A stretch of DNA of 64,000 bases. Source: Tetrahymena thermophila SB210 (taxonomy: Eukaryota; Ciliophora; Oligohymenophorea; Hymenostomatida; Tetrahymenidae). Shown here one piece after another: positions 49,858 to 61,168 of the stretch; the stretch's first letter is position 1, and every line of letters starts with the position of its first letter. Location of the stretch: the NCBI RefSeq assembly GCF_000189635.1, contig NW_002476326.1, forward strand, positions 124,001-188,000. Direction: 5' to 3'. The position numbers were made by a program, and so were the translations under genes. The notes beneath the pieces were generated by a model. It had not been told where the DNA came from and made no database searches. It worked only from the letters and a program-made list of their open reading frames with translations.

Positions 49858-51654
49858 ATGTCTGCCAAAATTGTGTGTGCTACAACAAGCAATGAGTTTT
49901 TAGAAGATTTACCTATTAATAAAGGAGTTGATATAGTTTGGAAAAATGTAAACTATACAGCAAGAATTAAAAAAAATACTCGTTAGATTTTAAAAAACTC
50001 TTCTGGAATCTGCAAATCAGGAGAAATGACAGCAATAATAGGTAGTTCAGGAGCAGGAAAGACTACATTGTTAAACATTTTATGCTGTAGAGCATAAAAC
50101 ACCGATAAAGTAAAATTAACTGGAGAGATTTCTGCAAACGGTCAAAACTTTAACTCTCAAACATTTTCTAATTTTGCAGCTTATGTCATGTAAGAAGATC
50201 TTTTGATGGAAAGTATGACTGTTATTGAAGTTCTTCAATTTGCTGCTCATTTAAAAATGAAAGGAACAGATGAATAAAAATATAGGAAAGTGAAAGATGT
50301 CTTAAGGATCATGAGGTTAGAAAATTGTTAAAACTCTTTAATTGGAGGTGCTAAACTAAAGGGAATTACTAAGGGTGAAAAAAAAAGAACTTCAATTGCA
50401 TTTGAATTAGTAAGCGATCCTGATGTAATTTTTTTAGATGAACCTACAAGTGGACTTGATTCGTTTACAGCATATCATGTTATTGATGTATTATAAAGCT
50501 ATGTAAAATAAGAAAACAAAACTATTATTTGCACAATACATTAACCTTCATCAGAAATATTTTTGAAATTTGATCGTTTGATACTCTTGGTGGAGGGTTA
50601 GTTCATCTATTAAGGTCCTCGAGATCAATGTATAGATTATTTTGCTTCCTTTGGATTTGAATGCCCTAAATTAAATAATCCAGCTGATTACCTTATGAGT
50701 ATTATGCATGGAGAGTCAGAAAGAAATCGTTAAAATTATAAAACTTATTTTGAAAAATTTGAGTTGAACTTGAAACCAGTGATAGAAAATGAATTGCAGC
50801 ACCATAAAACAAATTTAATATCTAATTAATAGTCCGAAGCCAGCTTTGGCACATAGCTTTAAATTTTACTAAAGCGCAATTTAAAAAACGTTTAACGTAA
50901 TCCAATGGAATCTAAAGCAAGAGTCCTTCAATCTATAATTCTAGGTTTGTTTACAGGTATAATTTATTTATCTTTACCAGATCCCGAGGCTCATCAGTAT
51001 GATTAGAGAGCTGTAAACGATTATAACGGTGCTATATATTTTTTGGCGTAAAATTTGCATATGAATACACTTTTTCCAATCGTACTCTCTCTTCCACTAG
51101 AGAAAGCAATTTTTTTAAAAGAATAAGATGCCAAACTGTACAATGCAACTACTTATATAATTGCTAAATTGTTAGTTGAAAGTATTTTGGCAATACTGTG
51201 TCCAGTTATATTTGTAAGTATCAGCTATTATATGATAGGATTAACTCCGAATTTTGGATGCTTTTGCTTTTTTATTTTAGTGAGTATATTACAGAGTTCT
51301 GTAGGAATGGCATAGGGTTTGTTCTGTGGAGCTGCTTTCAGAGATGCTTAGACTGCTGTCAGTGTAACACCTATGATGATTTTACCATTTATGCTATTTG
51401 GTGGACTTTATAAAAATGTTGCAGACATGCCAGACTGGAATGGATGGATTTAATGGATTTCAAACTATAGATATTCATTTGAAGCATTTGTAAGAAATAA
51501 CTATGCTCACAGCCCTTTTAAAATAGACGTTGTAGGATAGCTAAATTTTGATTTTGGTAAATGGAATTGCGTATTCCTTCTGATTGTTCTGTTTTTTTCG
51601 TTTTCTCTATTATCGCTTATATTGTTAAAAACCAAAAATTAAAGCCTTTAATGA
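49858..51654 (+). CDS. ABCG-subfamily half-transporter
   Basis: Single exon, 598 residues, nucleotide-binding domain first and six-TM domain second, the order that defines ABCG. Visible motifs are Walker [10 protein letters not shown] (62-70), Q-loop [12 protein letters not shown] (111-122), Walker [14 protein letters not shown] (190-202) and H-loop TIHQPSSEIF (His 228). The signature loop reads [12 protein letters not shown] (169-180) where the family has I-S-G-G-E-R-K-R. The membrane domain has typical ABCG text: [20 protein letters not shown], the [12 protein letters not shown] turn and the [15 protein letters not shown] segment. Half-transporters dimerise; ABCG pairs export lipids, sterols or drugs across plasma or vesicle membranes. 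The substrate cannot be read here. With the altered signature, a heterodimer with a competent partner is plausible. The start is the first ATG after a TGA-rich leader. Confidence 0.95.
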
Positions 51655-52928
51655 ACAAAAAAAACATTTTATTTTCCTCTTTTAAGAAAATTTCCATATA
51701 ATTTTGTGTAAAGAATATTTTCTTATTAGTATATAATATGAAAGAGTAAATATTATATCATCTAAATGTTTTGTTTAAAGAGCAAGGAGCAAATACTTAA
51801 GAAAAAAAATGACTTTTGAATTATCATTTAGTTTAATAATTTCGAATATATCTTACATTTATTTAACACATATACATTTTTTAATTGAAAAATTGTAGTT
51901 TTTTATATTAATTTCTTCAGATTTTATCAATAATAAATTTTGTTTTTATTAATAAAAAATTACTAAAAAAAGATTAAAATAAAAAAATTAGAAGTATTTT
52001 TGAGTTTATGTAACAAGAATACTAGATATATATTAAATTAAGATAAAAATAACAAAGGAAAAAGATGTTTGAAAATTAAATTAATTTATTATTATTTAAT
52101 AATTATAGCTAGCTTGTGTTAGTTAGGATACAGAAAATAACTTTTAGAAATCAAATTTTGAAATTTAGGTTTTTTTTTATATTTAATGCTATTAAGATTT
52201 AATTTATTTCAAGTAAAAACAAATATTTCCTTTATTTATAAAAATTAAATAGCATTAATCTAAGAAAAATAAAAATAACATATATTTCCTCCTTTATGCT
52301 TGTATTTATTTTATAAATTTTTTGAGATGTAAAAATTTATTGATAGCTACTTTTGAAATTCATCTCATTAAATAAGATTTTTCTTAAATTATAATAAATA
52401 AGGTATATATATTATCTTGATAAATATATCTTATAATTAATAAATATTTAAATGTCAATTTTTTGTTATAAAATATTGATTTGAAGATTAATTTGAATGA
52501 AATTTTATAAATGCATATAAAAAGTATAGTTATATTTATATTTATTTTATAAGAATATACATACATTTTTTTTAGACAATTTATCAAAAAATACATAAAT
52601 TTATTAGTTTTTAAATGAAATGAAAGGCAGTTAGTGTTAAGATCCGACTCTGTGTGTTATACGAATATAATATATTTATATGAATGAATGAAATATGTTT
52701 GTCTTATTTATTTTGCTAACTTATAATTAATATTTTTATTTTTATTGTTAATTGGTTTATGTTTTTTAATATGTTTTTTTTAATTTAATAGGCTGAATGA
52801 GGAGATTGATTCTATTTATTATTTATTGAAGATATTTAATATTTTTTTTTTTTTTTGCTGATTCAATCAATAAATAAAATATTGCAAATATTACATTCTT
52901 ATATATAACTTCTAATCAAATTTAAATT
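51655..52928. other. AT-rich intergenic region
   Basis: No gene seen. The 3' ends of the ABCG and coiled-coil genes converge here. Confidence 0.6.
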
Positions 52929-53984
52929 TCAATGCTTTAGAATACCTAAGTACATTTTTGATTTATTCTCCATTTTACGCAACTTATCTGCTTAAGAAAG
53001 CTTCTTTTCTTCATATTACTTTTTGTATTCATTAAGTTAAATAACAAGCTATGATTATTCTTATTCTTTTTATTTTTTAGCCTTTTCTAGTTGATTTGTT
53101 AACTGTCTATGATTAGCTTTGTTTATATTTATTTAAGCTCTTATTTCGTTATTCATTAGTTCAGCTTGTTTGATTGCATTTGTTAAGTCATCATGGTTAT
53201 TTTAAATTTCTTCACTACGCTTTTCGATTAGATCTTTGAGTTCATCCAGTTCTTTACAAAGTGAATCTATTTCAGATTGATATTTTTCACTAAGCTGCTA
53301 TTAGTATATGATTTGTTCTTGAACTTTGGTTGATGCATTAATTAATGGCACTATTTCTTTTTCTAGCAATTGAGCTTCTTCTTTCATTGCTTCTTCTTGC
53401 TCTTTCATAATATCTCTTTCTTCTTTTTTTGCATTTACTATGGTGTATCCTTTATCTAACAAGTCATCGAATGTATTTGCAAGGGCCTCATCTAGATAAA
53501 GATATGCCTTTTTCTTAAAAATGTTACAAATATCAACTTTAGGCACACTTTTATTATTCTTTTAGTGAAATCCACTTGTACGGAAAAGAAAACTTGTTGA
53601 AGTAGCAAAAGAACTTTTTGAAAAAAGAGAAAAACGACGTGATTGATTTTAGGGTCCATCGAGAGAGCTCTGAGAATTTTATCTTTTTGCAGCTGAATGA
53701 GATTACATATGATTGTTAGTTTAACTGCTATAAATATTTTAAGAGCCAGATTGGCTGTGTCCTGGATGGCTATTCTGCTTGACTCCTAATTAAGGGGAAT
53801 TTTATTTAACAAATGACCCTTAAGTAGAGTTAGAAGGCTAAGCCTAGTACTATTAAGAGTAAACGTTTCCATTCATTGGATTTTATGCAGGCTAAAGAGT
53901 ATTTGCATACTCATTAGCATAAGAGTTTTCATTTTTCCTGCTGCTTCCAACAGGAGATCCATTTCCTTGTTAATTTTCTTTCAT
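52929..53984 (-). CDS. Low-complexity / coiled-coil protein, uncharacterised
   Basis: Single exon, 351 residues, TGA at 52929-52931. Residues 1-120 are Ser/Gln/Asn-rich (MKENQQGNGSPVGSSRKNEN; KQNSPQLGVKQNSHPGHSQS), with an RRFSLFSKSSFATSTSF patch that includes a basophilic-kinase-type R-R-x-S site. From about 150 a short folded-looking segment (DICNIFKKKAYLYLDEALAN TFDDLLDKGYTIV) precedes a continuous coiled coil to the end (ERDIMKEQEEAMKEEAQLLE; LCKELDELKDLIEKRSEEIQ). No family is recognised. The layout resembles structural or motility-associated proteins of ciliates, which is only an impression. Confidence 0.75.
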
Positions 53985-55248
53985 ATATTATCTTAAATGA
54001 GTAGACATTTAAATCTAAATGGTAATTTCTATTTAAACTAATTTATAATTTATTTGGAATCTCTATTTGCTAAGCTGTTAGATCTTGAAGTGAAAATTGT
54101 AAGAATAAACTAGCTCTTTTAACTCTTTTTAGGTGTTCTACCTTTACTTAGATAATAATTTATTAAATATAAAAATTTGTTTTAATTAATTATTTAATCT
54201 GGAAAATGATTGTTAGAATGAATGTTTAATAAAAAGTTTTTAATTGCGCTACTTACTTATTATGCAAATTAATAAATATAAATACAGACTATGAAATAAT
54301 TTACTCTACATATACTCAATTATATATTTGTAATCATAAAAAGAACATCTCCCTAATAATTTTTAATCATAACTCTTATCAAAAAATTTCATTTTTCATC
54401 ATCTTTCAAATATTTTTTTTTTTTTTCAAAGCTAAACTCTTTAATTTAATAAAACACTCTGATTACAAACGAGCTAAGCTCTACTTGAATATTTTTACAT
54501 TTTTTGCTTTGTTATTTTTCCCTTTATCAACACATTATTAATAAATTTTATAAAATCAAATAAAAACTTTTATTTTAAATAAGATAGATAGATAGATAGA
54601 TACCTTGAAATAAAAAGGAGTTTTTTGAAAAAATATTGAACAAACAAATAAACTTTTTAGATTCTTCATATTTAAATAAAAATAGCGTTTAAATAATTTT
54701 TTTAAATAAAAAGAATTTCTATATTTTGGTCCATTAAACTTATCTAAATTATATACATTTTGTTAATTGCCAAATAAATTAATTATTCAGACCTCAATAC
54801 TAATGTTTGATATATTTGTTATTCCTACATCATTTTGACGCATATTTTTAATTCTATTTTTATGCACTTAAACTTATTTATGAAGCTTGAAATCTCCAGA
54901 AACATCTGGCTTGGTTAGAAGTGCTTATAAATGATTTAAAAGATCATACTAATTCCTAGAAAAATTAAAAAATATTTATTGATTCAGTATAACAATCAAA
55001 ATTTTTTAATAAGCAAAATATTATTTATTTTTTACTTAATTTAAAGCTTTTATGGTTATGGAGGTACGAACAAATCAATATCTCCGTATTTGTCTCCAAT
55101 ATTTCTCAAACTAATTATAACAATATTTGTTAATTTAATTTTCTAAACATTAAATATTTATTTTAATTAAAGAATTTATTTTTTTTGTAAATTTTAATTG
55201 AATTAACATTAAATATTTATTTATTCAATTAGATTGATTTGATATTAT
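53985..55248. other. AT-rich intergenic region
   Basis: Carries a perfect (GATA)n run at about 54581-54601. No gene seen. Confidence 0.6.
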
Positions 55249-57391
55249 TCATTGATTAACAGATTTTAATGTTTTTACTATGATTAACAAAATATTCAAA
55301 TTTTACATTTTTCCAGATCTTGCGAAGAGCAAAGAATGTGCTCTTAATTAATTTGTTTTTTCTGGTAAGATCGATAGCTGATTCCAATCTAATTAAATAT
55401 TTTTAATTTGAAAAAAATCACATTTGGATAACAAAAATACTTTAAATAAAATTAATTGATATTTTTTTTACGTTTTTAATTTTTTGTTAACTTTGTTATG
55501 ACTTTTTCATATTCTTGCTCTGCTTCTTAAACAACTGCTTTTTAATCAAAGTCACGCTTTTTAAGAACCATTTTTTTGTGGAAATTATGTTTTGAAGATT
55601 TAAACATTTTTTGATCAGATTTTTAAAAAAGCCCACTCGTTTCTTACTTTAGATCGTCTTTTGATTTATCTGATTCATCATCTTCATCTTAATATTAATA
55701 AGCTGACTTCTATTTCTGATATTCTTTTTTTGAAACATACTATTCTATTATTTGGCTTTAATAAGAGTTTGGAATCATTTTAGTATTCTCATTTAAAGCG
55801 AATGCATCTTATCTGTCTACAAATCCTCTTTTATTTTTAAGATAGATATATATTTATTAGTTAACTTAATAGAGTAAATTAATTATAAATACTTTAATTT
55901 CTCTTTTTTATTAGCTTGGTTTTTTTTGTCTTCTTCCTCTTCTTAAGCCAACATTTTGTTAAAATCATCTTCGTTAAAAATGTATTCCTTGACAAGTTAT
56001 GACTTTCTTTGTTTAAATAATAAAATTACATTCATAAATAGTAAAAATTGTTTTAAATTTTATATTACTTGATTGTCTTTTGACTCCTTTTATAGTTTTG
56101 TCCATAATCATCTAAAATAAAGATAATAATTTAATATTAATTTCCCATTAAAATTATTTACTTTATAAAACACGACGTTTCAATTTTTCAGCATATGATT
56201 ACAATTTTTTTACTTTTTCTCTTGTTTAGGCAATTAATCCTTACACTCTGTCTTCATTAGCTTTCTTTTCCGAGGGCATATTTTTCATTGATTAAGTTGA
56301 TGTCAGGTTATTAATCTAAGGTTAATGTACTAAGCCTGCTGTACTTTTGGCAGCAGCGAGAGGTATTACGTTATTAGAGCCACTAATTACAGGAAAACTA
56401 TTCTTTTTTTAAAGTATTTATGACTATTGGTTAGTCGTTTTTTTTTATTCCATCATTGATTAGCCTTGAATAGCTGTTTAATTTGCTGAAGGAATTCTTT
56501 GTTAAGAAGTAGTGTGAATCTAATTTTAGGAAACTAGAATACTTTTTTATAGTTAACTTTAATCAATTTAGTTATCTGCTTTTGAAGACTCATGAATATA
56601 ATCAGGAACAGCTGATTGCTACCTTGTTGGTGATAAATCTCTAAAAAACTGTACATCTTCATTCATTTGTTTATGAGGTGATTATTGTGGAGACTGCAAT
56701 GAGGTTGCATTAATCAATTAGTTTTTAAATTATATTGATGGCTAATTTGTTTTAGGTAACATTGGTGAAGGTATAGCTTACTGCTACTGCTGCATTTTGC
56801 TTGATTCATTTTTATTTAATTTAAAACCTCCTCCTCCAACAGTTGAATTCATTTAATTTTATTAATTGGTAAAGTTTACTTTCTTATCTCTTTTCTTTTC
56901 CTATGAAGTAAAACTCTTGTAATTTACTTAAGCTAGTCTGCGAGGAATTTTTTGATCACTAGAATAATCAGCTACTGCAAAGGCCTAGTATAAAATTCAT
57001 TTACAAAATCAATATTTTACAATCATAAAATTTATTTTAGAGAAGTTTTTAATAAGAATTTTAATGCTTATTTGCTTGGTTTAATGTTTTATTTTCATTT
57101 TAATTTAATATTAAAAAAAAATACTCTACTAGGATCTTCAAAAAGTTTTCTTGCATATTCAAAATTCTCATTGTAAATGTCATCTATTGAGATATAATTT
57201 TTATAGTCGCTTGGAGGAATACGTCTATCAAATACAAATGTAGTGGGTATTTTTTCTACTTTTTATTGAATTTCTAAACTTGAAAATCCATTTCCTAATT
57301 ATCCAATATTAGAATGCTAATTTAGCATTTTAGCGTTAGGTCCACCACTATATTTTGATATTGAATATGAAGATTAAGTTTATCGTTTCAT
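55249..57391 (-). CDS. Gln/Asn-rich protein with charged C-terminus, uncharacterised
   Basis: Six exons: 57391-57125, 56984-56162, 56111-56069, 56006-55893, 55827-55472 and 55388-55249, 580 residues. Every junction keeps phase and removes TGA-bearing AT-rich text. A conserved-looking N-terminal segment (TTFVFDRRIPPSDYKNYISI DDIYNENFEYARKLFEDPSR) precedes about 230 residues of Gln/Ser/Asn-rich sequence. Then come a helical segment (NEDRVQGLIAQTREKVKKLQ SYAEKLKRR), an acidic stretch (DEDDESDKS) and a basic end (NFHKKMVLKKRDFDQKAVVQ). I do not recognise a family. The last exon is uncertain: without the final intron the frame would end at 55296. The start is shared with a divergent plus-strand gene 366 bases away. 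Confidence 0.65.
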
Positions 57392-57756
57392 CTATAAGCT
57401 AAAGATATATGATTTAACTCTCTTATAAAGTTAGATTTTTATAATAAATTCTAATACTAAGATAATTATAAGAATATATATATTTATTTTTAGTATTTAA
57501 TCAGCAAATATTGTTTATTATTCAATCCTAAATTTTGAGCAAAATTATTATTAATAAAATTTTCAACTATTTACTCTATTAGTAAATATAAGAAATATTA
57601 ATTATTATAAACATTTTTGGAAACAGTTTTAGATAAAGTTGTGTTAGCTTTGCTTTAACTTTAGGATTTAAGGTTGTTTGTTAAGAGTTTGAATTATTTT
57701 TAAAAAAAATTAATTAAATCAAAAATCTTAAAACATAAAAAAAGATATCAATTAAA
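57392..57756. other. Divergent promoter interval
   Basis: 365 bases between oppositely oriented start codons, so it must contain both promoters. It is AT-rich with no recognisable motif. Confidence 0.5.
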
Positions 57757-58047
57757 ATGGACACTGAAGGTATTAAAAAAGCATGGTAAACATAAGGGGA
57801 TAGTGAAGAATAAAAAGTTAATATAGATGTAGTTGAAAATCTAGTTGACCCAAAATGTCCTGTTGAATTAAAAACAAAGCTTAACAATGAATAAGAAGAT
57901 AAATTAGCTGCTTTTTTGAAAAAGATATAAATGAGCATTTAAGATGATGATGAATTCGACGCATCTGTGAAAAATAAAATTTTAGACTGGAAAACAGAAA
58001 TAGAATGTAAGTAATAATAATAGACATAATAATAAAATAATAATTGA
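57757..58047 (+). CDS. Small acidic protein, uncharacterised
   Basis: Single exon, 96 residues: MDTEGIKKAWQTQGDSEEQK, then a NIDVVENLVDPKCPVELKTK helix-forming middle, QDDDEFDASVKNKILDWKTE and a short poly-Gln/Asn end before TGA. It is hydrophilic, with no signal or membrane segment. The codon pattern is clearly coding. A GTAAGT...TAG inside the poly-Gln end (58007-58023) could be a tiny intron but is not needed. No family is recognised. Confidence 0.65.
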
Positions 58048-59010
58048 AGCATATTTATTGTAATATTAAATTTGTTTTAGTAAATATTCTTAGAAAAAAT
58101 GCTTAATTACATATTTACTTCAAAAGTGCATTTTCGCAAATTAAATTTTCAAGATAGATGCAGAGAATAAACCCAAATCTAATAATATAGTTTTAAATTT
58201 ACTTTTAAATGATAGAAATTATAAGCTCTATATCATTAATCTTTTAGTAAGAAACCAAAAATATCTTAGGAGTTAATTATCAATTTTTGATAAGCATATA
58301 TTATTTCTTGGTAAAATAAAAAGGTCATAAAATATACCACCATAAAAGTATTTTTAAACTATCCATATATAAATTTATTTAAAATGAAAATTATTATTTT
58401 TAACAGTATAATTTAGAATGTAAATATAATCTAGTAAGTAATATATTAAAGGATTTTTAAAAATAAGTTTCAAATTTAAATGGTTTTCGCTATAAAAAGA
58501 ATTAAAATGAAATATTAGATAGTAAAGCATCTTAATTAATTTAATTTTAAATAATGTTTAAAAAGTTGATAAAATATGTTAATTTATTTAATAATAAATT
58601 TATAAATTTTTGTGATTAAAAAATGAAATAAAATATAAATTTTTAGTTATTTAGAATATTCAAATCTCAAAAGTTGTTCAAACTAAATGTACTATAATTT
58701 ATCATTCAATATTTAAAAAAAAAATATATATATATATATATTATCAGCAATTAATATTTAATAAAATAATTATCGAAAAAAAAAAAATTTTGTTAGTGGA
58801 AAAGTATTAATAATTAGTTAAAGAATAAAAACAAATATTTAAAATCTTTAAAAATATAAAAAAAAGTTTTTAAAATGTTATGAAATATCACCCTCCATGT
58901 AAAATACTTGAAAAGGCAAAAAAAAATGGGGTAATAGGTTTTTTTTTACCTATTGGATTTAAAATGCTCCGATTATATATTCTCTTATATTATATCAAGC
59001 GATTATATTA
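58048..59010. other. AT-rich intergenic region
   Basis: Contains an (AT)n run at about 58722-58740 and converging 3' ends. 58915-58960 holds a short imperfect inverted match (taggttttttt/acctatt). No gene seen. Confidence 0.5.
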
Positions 59011-60066
59011 TCACCTTCTTGTGGGTAAAGGAGTAAATGTTTTATAATTAATTCCTTAATCAGGTGTATTGCCTAATATTTTTTCTAGCTTCAGTAATAC
59101 TTCTGGAGTTAACTTTTTATACATTTATACACATTTTACTGTTTCTTCTAACTATTCTGCTCTTGAGCATCCTGTAATTGCTGTAGAAACATCTTTATTT
59201 GTTAGCACCCAGCACATAGCTAGTTAAGCTTATGTCATGTCCAATTCTTTAGCATAGTCAGCAAGCTGACCTAATGCATTAAGTAAATGATCTTTTTTTT
59301 CTGGGCTAAAGAAATTATTCCAGTATCTTTTAAAAATAAAACTGTTTTAAGCTTCAAATCTTACACTTTCTGGCACTCCTCCTTAATTATATTTACCGGC
59401 TAGTATTCCCTATGCCAAAGGACTCCATACAGTAGATCCCATTCTATATTTGTCAAATAGACGAGCATACTCTGACTCTATTCTATCTCTGGCTATCATA
59501 TTATACTAAGGCTATTCGACACAAGGTTTTATTAGGTTCTTTTCTGCACATATTTCTCTCATCTCAAATATATTTGCAGCACTCCACTCTGATGTTCCCC
59601 AGTAATGAATAACTCCTGCTTAGATTAGCTCTGTGAAAGCTCTTGCTATTTCTTCAAAAGGAGTTTCATGATCAAATCTATGGCAAAAGACTATATCTGC
59701 ATAATCAAGTTAAAGTCTTTTAAGAGAATTTTTAACTCCTTCCTTAATATGTTTCCTGCTAAGCCCTATTGAATTAATCTTTTGACAATTAATGTCTCCT
59801 ATCTTACTGCCTAAAAATATTTTTGTAGAAACTACAATATCTTCTCTTGGAACTTTAAGTGACTTAAGAGCAACTCCCAATTAAATTTCCCCTAGACCAT
59901 ATCCATAATATTCCGATGTATCAAAATAGTTAATACCTAGATCCCATGCCTTTTTAACATGTTCATTGGTTTTCTCTTGTTATAGAGGATCATCTGTTAC
60001 AACCATAGTACCAAAGCTTATCACTGAAACTTTTAACCCAGTATTTCCCAAACTTCTGTATTCCAT
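59011..60066 (-). CDS. Aldo-keto reductase, Kv channel beta-subunit-like (AKR6 type)
   Basis: Single exon, 351 residues, with similarity along its whole length. The start is [20 protein letters not shown]. The catalytic tetrad is intact: Asp49 and Tyr54 in [14 protein letters not shown], Lys82 in VVSTKIF, and His129 in VFCHRFD. Coenzyme-binding text includes VEQPQYNMIARD (the E/x-Q-x-x-Y-N family pattern), [14 protein letters not shown] and [25 protein letters not shown]. The enzyme reduces aldehydes or ketones with NADPH in the cytosol. Family members can bind voltage-gated K+ channels as redox-sensing beta subunits, but that partner role cannot be inferred here. Length equals the AKR6 core with no N-terminal inactivation peptide. 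A perfect hairpin lies 174 bases upstream. Confidence 0.95.
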
Positions 60067-60239
60067 TTTTTTCTTATTATTTATTTATTTATTTTTTGTT
60101 ATTTCTTTATATTCATTACAAAGTTTAAAAGAGCTTATTTAAAACTTTTTAAATAGCAAAATAATGTAAGTATATTTTTAGAAATTGTGAGTTGATAAAA
60201 AAAAAAGCTTAATTTACAAATTTCTTTTAAAAAAATTAC

Positions 60240-60390
60240 TCACGACATATAATAGATAAGGGGAATTATTGCCGGTCAACCCATATTAATAACCATAAAA
60301 CCAAAAATTTAACGTAAGTTAAATTTTTGGTTTTATGGTTATTAATATGGGTTGACCGGCAATAATTCCCCTTATCTATTATATCACGAC
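60240..60390. mobile_element. Perfect 67-bp inverted repeat (foldback/MITE-like), 4-bp spacer, flanking direct repeats
   Basis: The left arm is 60247-60313, the spacer gtaa 60314-60317 and the right arm 60318-60384. The two arms are exact reverse complements over all 67 bases. The outer ends read ATATAATAGATAAGGGG and CCCCTTATCTATTATAT. The direct repeat cacgac (tcacgac if the shared T is counted) flanks the structure at 60241-60246 and 60385-60390, like a target-site duplication. The arm includes a GC-rich patch (attgccggtcaaccc) unlike the surrounding DNA. There is no coding capacity. It could be a non-autonomous foldback element, a leftover internal eliminated segment, a hairpin-RNA source or, less likely, an assembly artefact. 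Confidence 0.8.
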
Positions 60391-61168
60391 TAATTAACAA
60401 AATATTATATTTGATCAGAATAAAAATAAATCTGATTAAAAATGCAAAAGTAAAATAAAATTAACAAAAATAATACAGTAAGTTCATTCTTCTAGAAGAA
60501 AAAAAGTATTTATAATAAGTAAATCATTCAATTAGATTAAATTAATATTTTTTAATCATTAAAAATTAAAAAAAAATAACAGCAATTAAACAAATTTTAG
60601 GATTAAAAAAGCCTAGTATTTATTTTGGTAATACATAAAAAAATTTTATTTTTATTTTTATTTTAGTCTATTTTTTTATTAATATAAATAAATAAGTTCA
60701 TTTTGTTTTATGAAAACAAAGTAGTTTCAAAATTATTGATTATTTTAAAGAGTAATAAATTAATAAAAATGAGATTTTAGTTTTTATTAGCTGATTGTTT
60801 TAGTTTGTGAAAAAAAAAATTTTCAGAATTATTTAGAATTTTTAAATTCTCATCAAAATCTATCTTATTTTTTAGAAATTCTTTTCTAAAAGAAAATAAT
60901 TTTAAATTGAAAATAAAGTTTAGTTTGTGAAATATTTGATAAAAAATCAAAGTAGCTGATAGAACTCTTTTATGATGAATCTTTAATAGATTTTGTTTAG
61001 ATACGTTTAAGTTTTATAATTAATTTTGAAATTCTTATTGTAAATAATAAAATTGTTGTGAATAATTTACTTATTAAATTTTTGTAAATTAATATTTAGC
61101 ATTACTATCTATTTATCTGACTTTATAAATATAGTTTACATCAAAATTTAGTCATAAATAGAAATTAA
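60391..61168. other. AT-rich 5' flank of the cyclic-nucleotide-binding gene
   Basis: Nothing recognisable beyond the hairpin. 60067-60239 on the other side is the short AKR promoter interval. Confidence 0.55.
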
